Assembly: GCA_006937955.1 (NCBI GenBank)
Contig: SSNP01000082.1
Span: 301,234-365,233, forward strand
Length of the DNA stretch: 64,000 bases
From: Pachypanchax playfairii
Lineage: Eukaryota > Chordata > Actinopteri > Cyprinodontiformes > Aplocheilidae
Reading direction: 5' to 3'
In this document: in pieces, positions 1-10,965 of the stretch
Layout: each line of letters opens with the position of its first letter
Position numbering within the stretch: the first letter of the stretch is position 1
Position numbers and translations under genes: made by a program
Notes under the pieces: model-generated
The model's database searches: none
What the model saw: only the letters and a program-made list of their open reading frames with translations
What the model was told of the DNA's origin: nothing

Positions 1-298
1 AAATACCACTGCACCAAAGCACCTCCACAGAACCTGGACTTTGAAGACAAATTCTTCACCGTGTTGAAAGTCCTTAATCTGGGTCAGTATTTCTGACTTT
101 AAAGCCAAATATTTGTTGTGTTTTATATTTAAAGGCCACAGAAATCAAATAATCTGTGCTGCTGTTGCAGGTGTTCCTTGTTTGGCTTATGGGATCGGGT
201 GCTGGATGGTGATCGGAGCTGCAGAAACGGTTCAGACAAGTGCTGGACCTGTCACCGTCTATTTTGCCTACAAAGAAGACGAAGGTGCCCAGTACTGA
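1..298 (+). CDS. C15orf61: C15orf61 homologue, C-terminal part (last two coding exons)
   Basis: Partial gene that enters from the left edge. Exon A is 1-82, followed by donor GTCAGT. Exon B is 171-298, after acceptor TTGCAG, with the TGA at 296-298. The 88 bp intron splits a Gly codon (one base plus two). The joined reading gives 69 residues, from KYHCTKAP through KVLNLG|VPCLAYGIG to YKEDEGAQY. This follows the C-terminus of human C15orf61 as I remember it (KYHCSKAP, KVVNLG, LAYGIG, KEDEGAMY). The human protein is small (about 157 aa), of unknown function, and I believe it is listed as mitochondrial. The hydrophobic LAYGIGCWMVIGAA stretch could be a membrane segment. In human it lies upstream of MAP2K5 and SKOR1, which agrees with skor1 downstream here. 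The start and N-terminus lie outside the window. Confidence 0.9.
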
Positions 299-423
299 GA
301 AGTGGACTTCTTTGTTGACCTCCATAAAGGAGACTGTGTAGCTGCTGTGTTGCTATCATGCATTTTATTTTGGAACTGTGGAGGAAAGTGTTGCAATGTG
401 TGTAAGTGCACAAGTTTATTTAT

Positions 424-429
424 AATAAA
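424..429 (+). terminator. Poly(A) signal AATAAA of the C15orf61 homologue
   Basis: AATAAA lies 126 bp after the stop codon, inside an AT-rich run, with T- and GT-rich sequence following (TTTGTGTTGCATGT). It is the first canonical signal downstream and would give a short 3' UTR. Confidence 0.6.
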
Positions 430-1790
430 TAAATATATATTCAAAGTTGATCTGAAGGCGTTTGTGTTGCATGTCGTTACATCCACATCTGCGTGTTTGA
501 AGATACGGATCCTTTAGGATTTAAAAATCCTCATTTTGTAACAAATGATTCAACAACATCTTCGATTTAAAATATCAGTTTTCTGTGTATTTCTATGAGT
601 CTATTGTGTTTTTTGCTTTGAGATAAACAGCCTTTTCTTTTCAAGTTAAATTACTGGTCATCCTACATGTGACAAGACAGTCAATAGTGTCCCAGAAAAA
701 AATCAGTGACAGGACAGTCCTGATAAAACAGCTTTTAATTACCAAAAAGTGGCCTTTGCAGGAAGATGTACACCATCTCTCTGGTCTTTGATTTCTGGTA
801 ATGTGGTCTGCTGACAGCGCAGGCTCAGCTCGGCTTCAGAGTTCAGCTCCCTCTGAGAGGCAGGTTGACAAACTGCCATATTGATTTCTTTCCTCAGCAT
901 CTCCTGCTCGTAGCATTTATCTGCGACCTCAATTTTCAGGCCTTGGCCTCTTCATTTTTAACCCACTGAAAATGAACAAATAATTTCTTGTCGTACATGG
1001 AAATCAATGCACCTTTTGACCTTTTTTAACACATGAGAGTCTGCAATATCCCTAAACCCTGCAAGCTGTTTGTTTGGTAGTATCCATTTTAATAAAACTT
1101 GGTCCTCCAGCACATTATTATTTTAAAAAATCAAATGCAAAATGAGAGGTAAAGTATTTACTTTAAATGCACAGGGCAGAAACTTGCGCTTCAAAAATAA
1201 GCCCTCGATTGTATGCAAATTGTCCGAACTTCATGAAGAATACATGTGCAACGTTCTCTTGAACAGCGTGATGACACCAGACTATCACTCTAATCAAACT
1301 AATTGCCTTGAACAAGGAACATTTAGACACACTTACAGAGATCCGATCCTTCGGATCAGGCTGCACTTAAATCCCCCTGCTTTCGTTTGCAGCCTCTCAT
1401 CAGGGCTGAAAGTGTGCATGGGGAATGCTCACGCAACCATGTCTTAATTACTCATTGACCCTTTGACCCGGGAGCTGCATTGATACCACCTCACGGCCCC
1501 CGTCACAAAAGCGTGGGGTTGCAGATGACTGCAGCTATTACAGGATGACGTGAAATCTAAACTGCGGAGCATGTGAGTGCATTGTATTTGTTTTCAGGGC
1601 TTCACCTTTGAGTCACTCTAAACTGCGGGGGAGGCCACCCCTTGAGCCGGGTACAGAGGATTTGCATTACATATTGAGCCTTAGTCACCACCACTGCAGG
1701 TATAAGTTAACCAGACTCCAAAATGGACTCCTGTAAATTAACAAAATGCGTTTAAGGTGAGATTGATGCTTTTTAATAGTCTTGTCCCAT
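430..1790. other. Non-coding, no feature recognised
   Basis: Reading frames here, such as 1142-1447, are short, lack splice context and resemble no family I know. There are small homopolymer tracts and no obvious mobile element. Confidence 0.5.
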
Positions 1791-1794
1791 ATTG

Positions 1795-2320
1795 AAGTGT
1801 CTAAATTACACCAGCACACATCTAAAGTGGTAATGAGCAAACAATTAATGCCAGTTCGGCACATTTAATTGCAAGTCGGAGCCGGTAATAAGTTTTGTCA
1901 AGGTGAAATCTTTAAATACTTGTATTGTTTAGAGTTTAAATAAGTAAAGCAAAACAAGTGCTCAAACTGAGTGTGGTGTTAATGTAAATCATTAATGTTC
2001 AGCAGTGAAATTGGTAATCAACTCGCAGAGACTTGTAATTATTTTTTAATTAGCTTATACCTCCTTCTGTTTTTTTGTTTTTTTTGTTTGTTTTGTTTTT
2101 GTTCAAAATTACAAAAAGTGAATAAAATAGAACAAATGCTGTTAGTCGTCTTGAAATAGATGATGGAGCCTCTCCGTGAATCAATTATTTAGCAGGAGAG
2201 TCGCAGCAGCGTTCTCTCTGTCATACAGATATATGGCTTGGCAGAAACAATTATTGTGTTTCACAACCCCTGCAGCTAACGCTGGCGAGGTAATCATTAT
2301 AAAGCCTGTGGATCGGCCAC
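1795..2320. promoter_or_regulatory. Candidate conserved non-coding elements
   Basis: Two blocks of even composition (about 1800-1950 and 2150-2320) have dense homeodomain-type words, including ACAATTAATGCC, CATTTAATTGC, CAATTATTTAG and GTAATCATTATAAAG. They are separated by a T-rich stretch near 2070-2100. They look like the enhancer-type elements that surround developmental regulators. Conservation cannot be tested from one sequence, so this is inference from texture only. Confidence 0.3.
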
Positions 2321-2819
2321 CAGCGTCGTTGTGTCAACGTTTGCTCCGCTAGCAGCGGGGGATACCTGAGCCATCACTCAGATCACTTTAAGGATCACAC
2401 TGGAATCACACACTGACTCGGGAGTGTCAGCCAACACAGTCAGAATATTAACTGTGGAAAGATATTTTTATTATTGTTATAACGCGATGAGCAAAACGCA
2501 ACACCTATTGTTTCTTATCTGAAAAGATTCTTCAAAATGTTTCATCTGATTTAGAAAGAAACCTGTTAGAATTGTTTGATAAAATTCAGCTGACCTTTTG
2601 TTGACATCTGAAACTCTGCCTTTTTATTTTCCTTGTGTCAAGTGGAGAACCATTAAAAATCTATTATATTATATTTCTTGACCCCAGGGATGACCATGAA
2701 CGCCATACTGCTTTTCCTTTCTTCACATCCCCCATTGTGTATATAAATAGGGGAAGGGGTGAGTGTTAAAAGATGACACACCTTCTGTGTGAAGATGTTT
2801 TTGTGGCATACTTTTTTAT

Positions 2820-3085
2820 TTGTTTATTAGATTGTTTGGTGAATTTCCTTTCCTGACTTTCTGGGTTTATTAGTTTAATCCTTCCTGTGTCATTTGATCA
2901 TTGTTTTTCCTTCAACTCCCTCTGTTGTTTTGCCAATCGTACCATCTGTTTGTACGCACTAATCACCCATCCCTGTATATACACCCAAGTTTCTCAGGCT
3001 TCTACTGAGCTGTTTTCTGCTCTTTTAATAAAACTCTCTGAAAATAATCACTAGCTGTACGTCGTGGACTGATTAACCTCTTCAG
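2820..3085 (+). repeat. Degenerate fish dispersed repeat, LTR-like 3' part
   Basis: The run has CCTGTATATACACCC, then TTTAATAAAACTCT and a CGTCGTGGA end. This is the layout of a promoter-like TATA followed by a poly(A) signal, as in the R-region of LTR-type repeats common in teleosts. The ends are not clear and no target-site duplication was found. Confidence 0.3.
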
Positions 3086-6000
3086 TCAATCCGAGTCACA
3101 TCTAATCCACTTCAGTCAGCAAAAAAATGATGTAACTCAGCTAATTTTACAGATATTGAGCTGAGAGTCATCTTCATCACACACTCTAACTCACACATGT
3201 AGCAGGTTTAGCTACATGGTTGTAGCTTCTAAACTTTTTTATCATGTAGAGGCTGAAATGTCAGTCTTGATCAGAAACACTTTCAAATTTTCTGAACAGT
3301 TTTTGAGCAAATTAAGAGCAATCTTTTCCCGATTGGTCACACTGTTGAAGTTCTGCTTTTATACTGTGTTAAGTCCTTAGCCTTGTGCATTTATCTTTAA
3401 ACCCAACTTGTTGTTTTTCTTCTTACAGTTCAACTTGCTGATTATTATGTTGCTTTTTTATCTTGATGGTGTTGTTGTACCACATTGACTTCATTCATAC
3501 TTAATGCTTACTCTGTTGACAGTGAGTCAGAAATGGATTTTAATAGTATTCTCTTTTTCTTTTTTGGAGAGAGAGAGAATGAAATGTACCATCCATTTTT
3601 ATTATATATTATGCAGTATTTAAAGTTTCAGCTCATTAAAAAACAGACACCCTCCACACCCCCGAAGGCTGTCTTTTACCCCCCACCAGCGTGCAGTCAG
3701 GCTCCTCTAGCCACGGGCTCTGCTTGATCTGTTTTTGTTTTTTTTTGTTGTTTTGTGTTTCTTTCCTATTTCAAAATTGGAATATTTTGAGATATTTATT
3801 TATTTGTTTATGCATTCTGTGTTACAAAAGAATGACTTAATGTCTTTGTGGGTTAGTTGCATCGCAAATAAGAGAAAGAGAACCCGTGCATATGTTTCTG
3901 TTTTGTTGATTTCATTTAGTTAAAGATGCAGTATGAACCTCTTAGAAAAGTTTTATTAATTGTGAGGCAAAAACATTGTAGTGAATCTTTTCATCTCTGT
4001 ATTCCGTTCAAGATATTGTGATGAAAATATTCCAAACTTTTATAGTTTTGTTGCATTTTTTTTAACGCTGGTCTAAACTGCAGGAAGCTGAGATTTTTAC
4101 TGTATAAAGTTGCTTTTTTGATATTTGTTGAGTAACATTATTTTGCTGAAATATGTAAAAAAAAAGTCTGAACTGGAACGTGTTACTTTAAACTTTAGTA
4201 AAATCTCTGGATTTAAACTGGATTTGCTGACAGTGTTTTTCATAAGAACTAATATTATTTATCTGTTTTCTTTGTTTTTATTTGACCACAAAAAAGTCAT
4301 ATTTTGTTGCTGTTTTACTGTCATTCATCTTTAAAATTAATTATATGACATTACTTATTTAACATTAATTTCACTCATATGTTTTTTACTTTTTTAAAAG
4401 CCAGACTGTGTTGTATGTTTTATGAAATAATGCATGTAGCTTATTTTTCCTGCCTAAAATCCCACTTTCTTTTGTGCTGTTCGATAGACACTTTTTTTTT
4501 TTATTATTTGCACTATAAGCAGCAACCTACACAGCAAATCAGCTCCAGATTGGGGATTTACATTAAATACACTCGTACTGATGCTGCATGCAAACACAGA
4601 AATGGAATAAATCAATTTTGTTCTCAGAAAATGTTTCACATGCTTTTTTTGATGCAGCGGGATCTCCAATCTTTCTGCAAATGAGCTGCCGAGCCTTGTA
4701 ATGGTTTCTGCTCCTCGTGGGAGGCTGGCGTCTCAGAAAAGCTGCTGATTGAGGGAGAAATGTAATACAGGTGTAAAGCAGACTTGATAGGGGTCTTACA
4801 CGAGGGTTATGCATTTTCACAGTGATATACATACTGTTACATATTTATCAAAGAATATAGAACTTGCTGGCTTGACTCTTTGTGGCCCTCGGAGATTTGT
4901 AGGTTTCTGCTTGAGTGTTGTAATTCTGTTAGAGAGGGAGGCTATTATGTTGAATTAATAGGAATTAAGGGTTTAAATTGGTTAAGTAAGCACTTCATTA
5001 ATCGTGAGTGGATTGCCTCATGTGAGCGGTTCATGTAGGATTTGTGGACCGATGGTGCGAGTCGTACAGAGAGTTCCGTGTTGAGTTGGCTGATAGGAAA
5101 AAAGCAAATAAATGATATAATGAAGAGGGGAATCATCTGTAATATTCAAGAGACAGAAAACACATTTTATTTTTGATTAATTCAAGTTGTCAAATAACAG
5201 TAGAATTGTTGATTCTATTAGACGTGAGTATTTGAGGCTTTTCTTTGTCATATTTGGTGGAAAACTAAAATAATTTAGATTTAGATTTTCTGTGTGCAGA
5301 CCACAGGTGCCACAGACTGCCCGGTTTTTATATGCTGTTGTCGTATACCTGCTATATGGGAGGTAGCTGGCACCTTTGGGTGTAGGAAAACCTCAATTTT
5401 TTTTATTTTACAGAAGTTCTGCAATAAAGCACAATAAAAACAGTTCAATAATAAAACAGATATATAAAATTTTCTATTAAATTCATAAAAATATGTAAAC
5501 TTTGTGCTAAATATCAAGTCTCGTTCACAAATAAAAGTTTAGTTTGAATGATAAAGCAGGCTTTTAATGTCCTTTAGTTCTTCTGTAACTGAAAGTTACT
5601 CGTGAACTTTACTAACATCACTTCTAAACTACTTTTCCTTGAACAGACAGCTGAAAAACTCTGATTGGTGAAACATTCTACCTGTGTTGATGGTTTGATA
5701 ATGTGAGCTTTAGTTTTCAGTTCTGACATGAAGTGAGCTGCTGTAAGTTAAAGACAGAGACCTCCTTAAAGGACCTCCTGCAGTGCAGGTGGACTAATTG
5801 AAGAGTGTGTGTTTTGTTTTAGTTGTTTTTTTTTTTTTTCTTTTTTCATCAGGGTCTGCTAATGAGGATGAGGGTGCTGGAGAAATAGTCTGTCCCCTCA
5901 GGCTGAGGAATAGCATGACTTAGCCAGCCCTCTGTACTTATTGTCCAACAAAGGGGGAATTCACTTAATGCAGTGCTTCAGAAAAGTGGATAATTGTGGC

Positions 6001-6348
6001 CGAGATCAATAAAGTAACAGAGCAGAAAATGAACGGTGTATGCAGTGTAGCTGTGTCAGAAATCGAATCAAGCGAGGTTCTTGTTTTTTTAAATCTTTTT
6101 TTTTTCCAGCCAAGTCATCAGATATGAAGGGAAATCTAGTGCATGCATACAATATGCATACGCAGGTGAAGCAGCAGATATTCACTGTGTGTGTTTTTGT
6201 GTATGATCGAGGGGGTAGGTTTGGTTGGATGAGCCACATTGTTCCTGCGCGGCCTAGTGACATCGCTGGAGGGCAGAGAAGGATGGAACCTGAGAGGGGT
6301 GACAGTGATAAATAGCCCTTTTAATAACAGCTGCCCCACTTGGCCAGC
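3086..6348. other. Non-coding stretch, AT-rich, with homopolymer tracts
   Basis: No spliced gene or recognisable mobile element was found. Around 4860-5110 there is an even-composition block with ATTAATAGGAATTAAGG and CTTCATTAATCG that could be a further conserved element. The rest is AT-rich with T and A runs. Confidence 0.4.
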
Positions 6349-6846
6349 AAGCTCCAGTCAGTGTCCTCTGTGTATTTATGCCTATGTTTATTTATGCATC
6401 CATAGCATGCAGGAAATCACCACCGCAGGGGTACAATCACTCTTTTTTTTGTGTGCAGTTGTGGTGGAGTGGGGTTAGCATTGGTTTAACTTTGGGGAAA
6501 AGTAAGCTAGCTCATCTAAAACCGAGGAGATATTCATTTAACCCTGGGGTTGATGTGTTGGCATGTCTGCGCTGACATATTAATACACAACTGGGAGAGA
6601 GACCTGACTTTAATACATCAGTGTAAAAAAGTTGTAAATATAGTGTAAGGCCTTGTCCTCACAAAAACACATTTTTTTATTTCCGTTTTTTTCTCTGTCA
6701 TTTAAAAAAAAAAATCCTTGTGAACATGATATTGTTTCTTGAAATGTCATTGTCCACATGAAAACACAGAAAATGACCAGAAACCCTGCTGTACTTACAC
6801 CAGGCTTGTGACGCTGCCAAGAAAATACACCAGAAAAGAAGGTATC
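6349..6846 (+). repeat. 498 bp direct duplication, copy 1
   Basis: The block from AAGCTCCAGTCAG to AAGAAGGTATC recurs at 7575-8071 with only a few differences: a C/T in the T-rich run, one A fewer in an A-run, and G/A and G/T changes near 6625-6645. The copies are separated by a 727 bp insert and one ambiguous base. The identity level fits two alleles of one locus. Confidence 0.9.
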
Positions 6847-7573
6847 TGTCATGGTTCGTACCAGGTGGGGTTGTTTGCGAGCTCCCAAAGTGACCCAAAC
6901 TCCAGACACACACAGAGCGAGGAAACAGCGTTCACGATTAACAGTGTTTATTATGTACAGTGCTCCTGTGATAATACACGTAAACAATAAAGGTGCTGGA
7001 TGAAACTCAGGACGGGCCTGGTGCGGGACAGGAACGGTCCTGGGGTTGTGAGAGAGAGAGAGGTTAGTGACAGTTGGAGAAACCAGCTGCGGCGTGCGGG
7101 GATCGTGCTCGCTTAACTCACGGTTGTATGAATGACGTCCGGGTTTGAGGAGAGATCCAAGGATGCTGCCGCAGGGGTGGTGAGCCAAGCTGTCGTTAAT
7201 CCGTGTGTGAGATCCGGGTCCGGGTGCTGAGTGCGCAGACGTGACTGCGACAGGGGTGACAGCAGAACGGTGACCGGGAAGGTGTGGACCAGAGGAAGCC
7301 AGAGACAGACAGGGAGCCAGAGGGAGAGAGCTGGTCGCGTAGCACCGCAACGGAGCTCTAGGAAGTTCCCGTGTTGAGCCGATCCTCACTATGAGCGGTT
7401 CGATATCCACGCTGGAGGTGTGGCTGTCAGGAGAGGAGCTCCAGGACAGCAGGCTGAACATAGGGGAAAAGGCAGGTTAAATACTGCAAAACACACTCTG
7501 AATAATCTGCTCACTTGCCACTCTGTACCACGTAAAGTTGCGGAACAAACTGGCGTCTGTCTCTCTGTCTCTT
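6847..7573. mobile_element. LTR-like insertion, cut by the assembly join
   Basis: This GC-richer segment begins TGTCATGG directly after GGTATC, the point where the second duplicate continues with unrelated sequence (GGTATCGAGCACG). It has an AATAAA at about 6986 (ACAATAAAGG). It ends in CTCTCTGTCTCTT just before the N at 7574, so the right end is missing. A TG-starting terminus is typical of LTRs. No reverse transcriptase or other retroelement protein can be read. Either orientation is possible. Confidence 0.5.
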
Positions 7574-7574
7574 N
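7574..7574. other. Single N: likely assembly gap or contig join
   Basis: This is the only ambiguous base I noticed. It lies exactly between the truncated LTR-like insert and the second copy of the 498 bp duplication. Confidence 0.85.
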
Positions 7575-8071
7575 AAGCTCCAGTCAGTGTCCTCTGTGTA
7601 TTTATGCCTATGTTTATTTATGCATCCATAGCATGCAGGAAATCACCACCGCAGGGGTACAATCACTCTTTTTTTTGTGTGCAGTTGTGGTGGAGTGGGG
7701 TTAGCATTGGTTTAACTTTGGGGAAAAGTAAGCTAGCTCATCTAAAACCGAGGAGATATTCATTTAACCCTGGGGTTGATGTGTTGGCATGTCTGCGCTG
7801 ACATATTAATACACAACTGGGAGAGAGACCTGACTTTAATACATCAGTATAAAAAGTTGTAAATATAGTTTAAGGCCTTGTCCTCACAAAAACACATTTT
7901 TTTATTTCTGTTTTTTTCTCTGTCATTTAAAAAAAAAAATCCTTGTGAACATGATATTGTTTCTTGAAATGTCATTGTCCACATGAAAACACAGAAAATG
8001 ACCAGAAACCCTGCTGTACTTACACCAGGCTTGTGACGCTGCCAAGAAAATACACCAGAAAAGAAGGTATC
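7575..8071 (+). repeat. 498 bp direct duplication, copy 2 (497 bp)
   Basis: Near-identical to 6349-6846. It then runs on into unique sequence (CGAGCACGTG), as an allele without the LTR-like insertion would. Confidence 0.9.
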
Positions 8072-8170
8072 GAGCACGTGAACATTGGGAAAGAGCTGTA
8101 AATACAAGATGAAGAGGACAAAGATGGGTCAAAGGTTAAATTAGAGGTGTTACTATGACATCATCATTTT

Positions 8171-8706
8171 TTAAAGAGGCCATTTCACACAAATTTCATG
8201 ACTTTGTGGTTATTTCTGAAGTATTGTTCTGTAATATGAAACATTTTATATCTAAAAACGTTAGGAAACACTGATTAACAGACCTTTCAATCTGTCTGCA
8301 TGAAGATTCTTCCAGCTTCGGCTGCAACTCATTAATATCCGTTATGCGAATTTGCTGGACTGTGATTGGCTAGCAAACTAGCCTATGAGAGCAAGGCTTC
8401 CTGTTTCCTCCCCACTGCGCATGGCAACAGCACACCGAGTCTCTTCTGGTTGATACGTGTTTATGCTAACAGCTTTTAGCCAGCAGCATGCTAGGCATGG
8501 TCTCAACTGAGCGAGCTGATGAATACTAATGAGCAACGTAGTTGTGACATAACAGGCTTTTAGGATACAGGCTTTTTGAAGGTAAAACTGAAAGAGAAGT
8601 TGTTGACCTGTTTTCACACCCACTATGAAGGTAAGAACACCTGTGGAGCTAAAATATTCAACAGAAACCTCAAAAAAAACAGTTTTAATGGAATGGCCTC
8701 TTTAAA
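8171..8706 (+). mobile_element. TTAA-flanked MITE, copy A
   Basis: The ends are TTAAAGAGGCCATT and AATGGCCTCTTTAA, a perfect 14 bp inverted repeat that includes a TTAA at each edge. TTAA target duplication is typical of the piggyBac and Kolobok superfamilies, with AGAGGCCATT then being the true terminal repeat. The length is 536 bp and no transposase is seen. A diverged copy in opposite orientation lies at 19862-20436. Shared internal blocks include TTTTAGCCAGCAGCATGCTA, ACCTGTTTTCACACCCAC and GCTAAAATATTCAACAGAAA. Confidence 0.8.
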
Positions 8707-8885
8707 GTTGCCTTGTGGTCTTTTTCACTCTTAAACCTGCTTTTGGAAACACATTTCTGGGGCTCCTAACATGCCATTTATGTGTGTATGCAAGGCTTAA
8801 ACTATAAAGAACCACTCAAATGAAAATCATGTTTTTTTGTTTTGTTAGCATGTTCTTGTGGCAACTTTTTTAATGCTAGAGGGCA

Positions 8886-9434
8886 TATGTTAATGGTGCA
8901 TTCACACCTGACGCTTTGCAACGCTCCTAACACTTCCAGTTTGACGCTTGTACATTGAAGCTTGCAACACCTGCATCTTCTGAGTAAAACAGACCACGTA
9001 GGTGGGGCTTCCTCTGTTGCCGTATGTTCTGAACCATAGTGGATCATATCGAGAGAGTGGCTTGGCTTTATTTGCTTAATGAAACTAGACAACATCGACA
9101 TCGGGTGCATCGGAGATAAGCTAGTCTTCCATTGTTGAAGTTATATTTTTTTCTGGTCTCGCTTCATTCAAGTCATGTGCAGTGACATCACTACAATGAG
9201 ATGTTCTGATTGGTTGATGCGCTGCTTCAAGAGCGTCAAAAGTTCAGCTAGCTCAACTTCTGCGTTGCTCGTGTTTCGAGCATCAACGCTTGAAAAGCTT
9301 GAAAAGTTGACGCTGCTAACGCTCACAAAGTGCCGCAAAGACTCTGACAGCCCTTGGACAGACTCTACCATAAAATTTACATGTAATCTTGATGCTTCTG
9401 ACGCTGACACTTGGACTGGTGTGAACGAAACCAT
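8886..9434. mobile_element. MITE with GTTCACACC-like termini (Harbinger-like?)
   Basis: The left side reads GGTGCATTCACACCTGACGC. The right side reads GACTGGTGTGAACG, so the two ends form an imperfect inverted repeat around TTCACACC. The interior is rich in GACGCT/AGCGTC words in both directions (for example CATCAACGCTTGAAAAGC), as in subterminal repeats of PIF/Harbinger-type MITEs of fish. No intact coding region is seen. The family assignment is a guess from the ends. Confidence 0.45.
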
Positions 9435-9469
9435 AAAAAAATTAAGCTCAAAATTGCATTTCTGAGTAT

Positions 9470-10356
9470 TTCTGTATTCAAATCACTGTCAATCCAACAT
9501 TGCCCTGCAAGATGGATTCTCGTGAGATTTGGAGTTTTCCAAACCTACGAAAATCCAACTAAACCATTCAACAGACCAATCATGTGTTAGCACTGTGCTT
9601 TGGCGCGGGTGTTCAGGTGTGATGATAGCAGCAAGTGCCCAGACAAAGCAAAACAAACATGGACGCACCGGTGAACGTACTTGTAGAAGCGGCTATTAAA
9701 TCTGTTTTAGGAGAACTAGAGATGATTTGTTCCTTGAAAAATGAGCAAAAGGAAGAACTTTGTGTATTTATTGGTGGTAATGATGTGTGTGCTTTTCTCA
9801 CGACTGGATATGCAAGAGCTAGATTTGCTGTGATTGGCTAAAGGCAAATCATGGTAGGCAGACACTTACTGGCCTCCAATGGTCCTCCAGTCAGCTCAAA
9901 ATATTATATCAGACGGCCTTCCCTTTTTCAGATGCTTTCAGACGAAGCAGCCCCAGATCTATGTGTAGTCCCGACTGGACGTGGGGATCTGGAAGGGCCA
10001 GGTTACTGTGAATCAGTAGCAGTCGCAAAGATGTGATCTTAAAAAGAGTGCATTTGTGATGTTGAAAATCCACTGAGCCGACCACAAGCTCCTACTCCAT
10101 TAGCTGTAAACTAACAGTAGCTAGTTTAAACAAAAATCTCTCAGCAACAGGAAGAGACAGGGGGATCCTCCATACCAACTGTTCTGCCCACAGCACAGAG
10201 GCAAATTGCTAATGTGCTACTGCCGCTATGCAGAAACTGCTTCCTAGAAAACGGCACAGATTTTGTGATTTGGGGCAAAAATGTCATAATCATAATTTAA
10301 GGACCACTAAGACGCTTTAAAATAGTTCAAAACATGATCGAAGTGGGTCTTTAAAG
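9470..10356 (+). mobile_element. Transposon remnant with a RecQ-helicase-like fragment
   Basis: A reading frame at 9635-9841 (68 codons from the first ATG, or 60 from the ATG at 9659) has LKNEQKEELCVFIGG, NDVCAFLTTGY and then ARARF. This matches the start of RecQ-type DEAD/DEAH helicases (Q-motif-like L..EQ.EAL, then DVFAVLPTGYGKS). The Walker A lysine-serine is replaced by ARA, so it is not a working ATPase. The frame ends soon after and the rest of the helicase is not recognisable. The segment ends near GGGTCTTTAAAGAG at 10345-10358, resembling the terminus of the TTAA MITE at 8171-8706. The left boundary is uncertain. Confidence 0.5.
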
Positions 10357-10359
10357 AGC

Positions 10360-10729
10360 ACTTTTCAACAAAATGTGAGTAATAACAATTAAGGCAGAAA
10401 CTTGTGGTTGTGTATGCAATAATAAACCCTGATAAAGATAACCCCCCCCCCCAAAAAAACAAAAAAAAAACAGGCTAGTCTTCTTGAGAAATTTTTTTTT
10501 CTTGACTTTTCAAGACTTTAACCGAGTTTCAAACAACCTTCAGTACAAACGGCTTTTAATTTTTTGCCTCATTGTTGCTGAATGACTGAAGTCAAAAACC
10601 TTTTGTCTGCTGAAATATGACCCCGGGCCCGCGTCTGTGAGCAGGGAGAGGGGAGGCTGTAGATCAGAGGTGTCAAAGCTTCTTCCCGGAGGGCACTGTC
10701 GGCGTTGTTCTCACTCAAACCAGTTTCCC
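10360..10729. other. Non-coding, no feature recognised
   Basis: Contains a C-run/A-run near 10441-10470 and no convincing coding potential. Confidence 0.4.
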
Positions 10730-10965
10730 TCGCTTTAATTGGTTCAATTAGTTAAGTATCCATATACATTATCAAGCATGCATTTTTCATGACTCCTCTT
10801 AACGCTCTGTTTCAACAGAACAACTTCCGGCTATGATTTGCCATTTGGATGAATGTCAAGGAGACTAAATGATTGCTCTAATTGAGTAATTAAAAGCAGA
10901 TGTTGAAGTGAAAGCCAACAGCGTACACTTTAAACACTTTGCCCTCCAGAAACCCTACACTGTTT
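10730..10965. promoter_or_regulatory. Candidate conserved non-coding element
   Basis: An even-composition block with GGTTCAATTAGTTAAG and, further on, CTCTAATTGAGTAATTAAAA. These are paired TAAT-type sites as in developmental enhancers. Conservation was not tested. Confidence 0.35.

Noticed and set aside
1142..1447. 101-codon + strand frame as a possible MAP2K5 or orphan exon
   Set aside because: No match to kinase or PB1 motifs and no splice sites in the right phase.
6610..7461. 283-codon minus-strand open frame
   Set aside because: It runs across the duplicated unit and the LTR-like insert, has low-complexity Ser/Pro/Leu content and resembles no protein. It is a chance frame in GC-rich repeat sequence.
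9168..9465. Overlapping frames of 88-96 codons on both strands
   Set aside because: They fall in the MITE at 8886-9434, whose repeated GACGCT/AGCGTC words keep both strands open. No transposase motif is visible.
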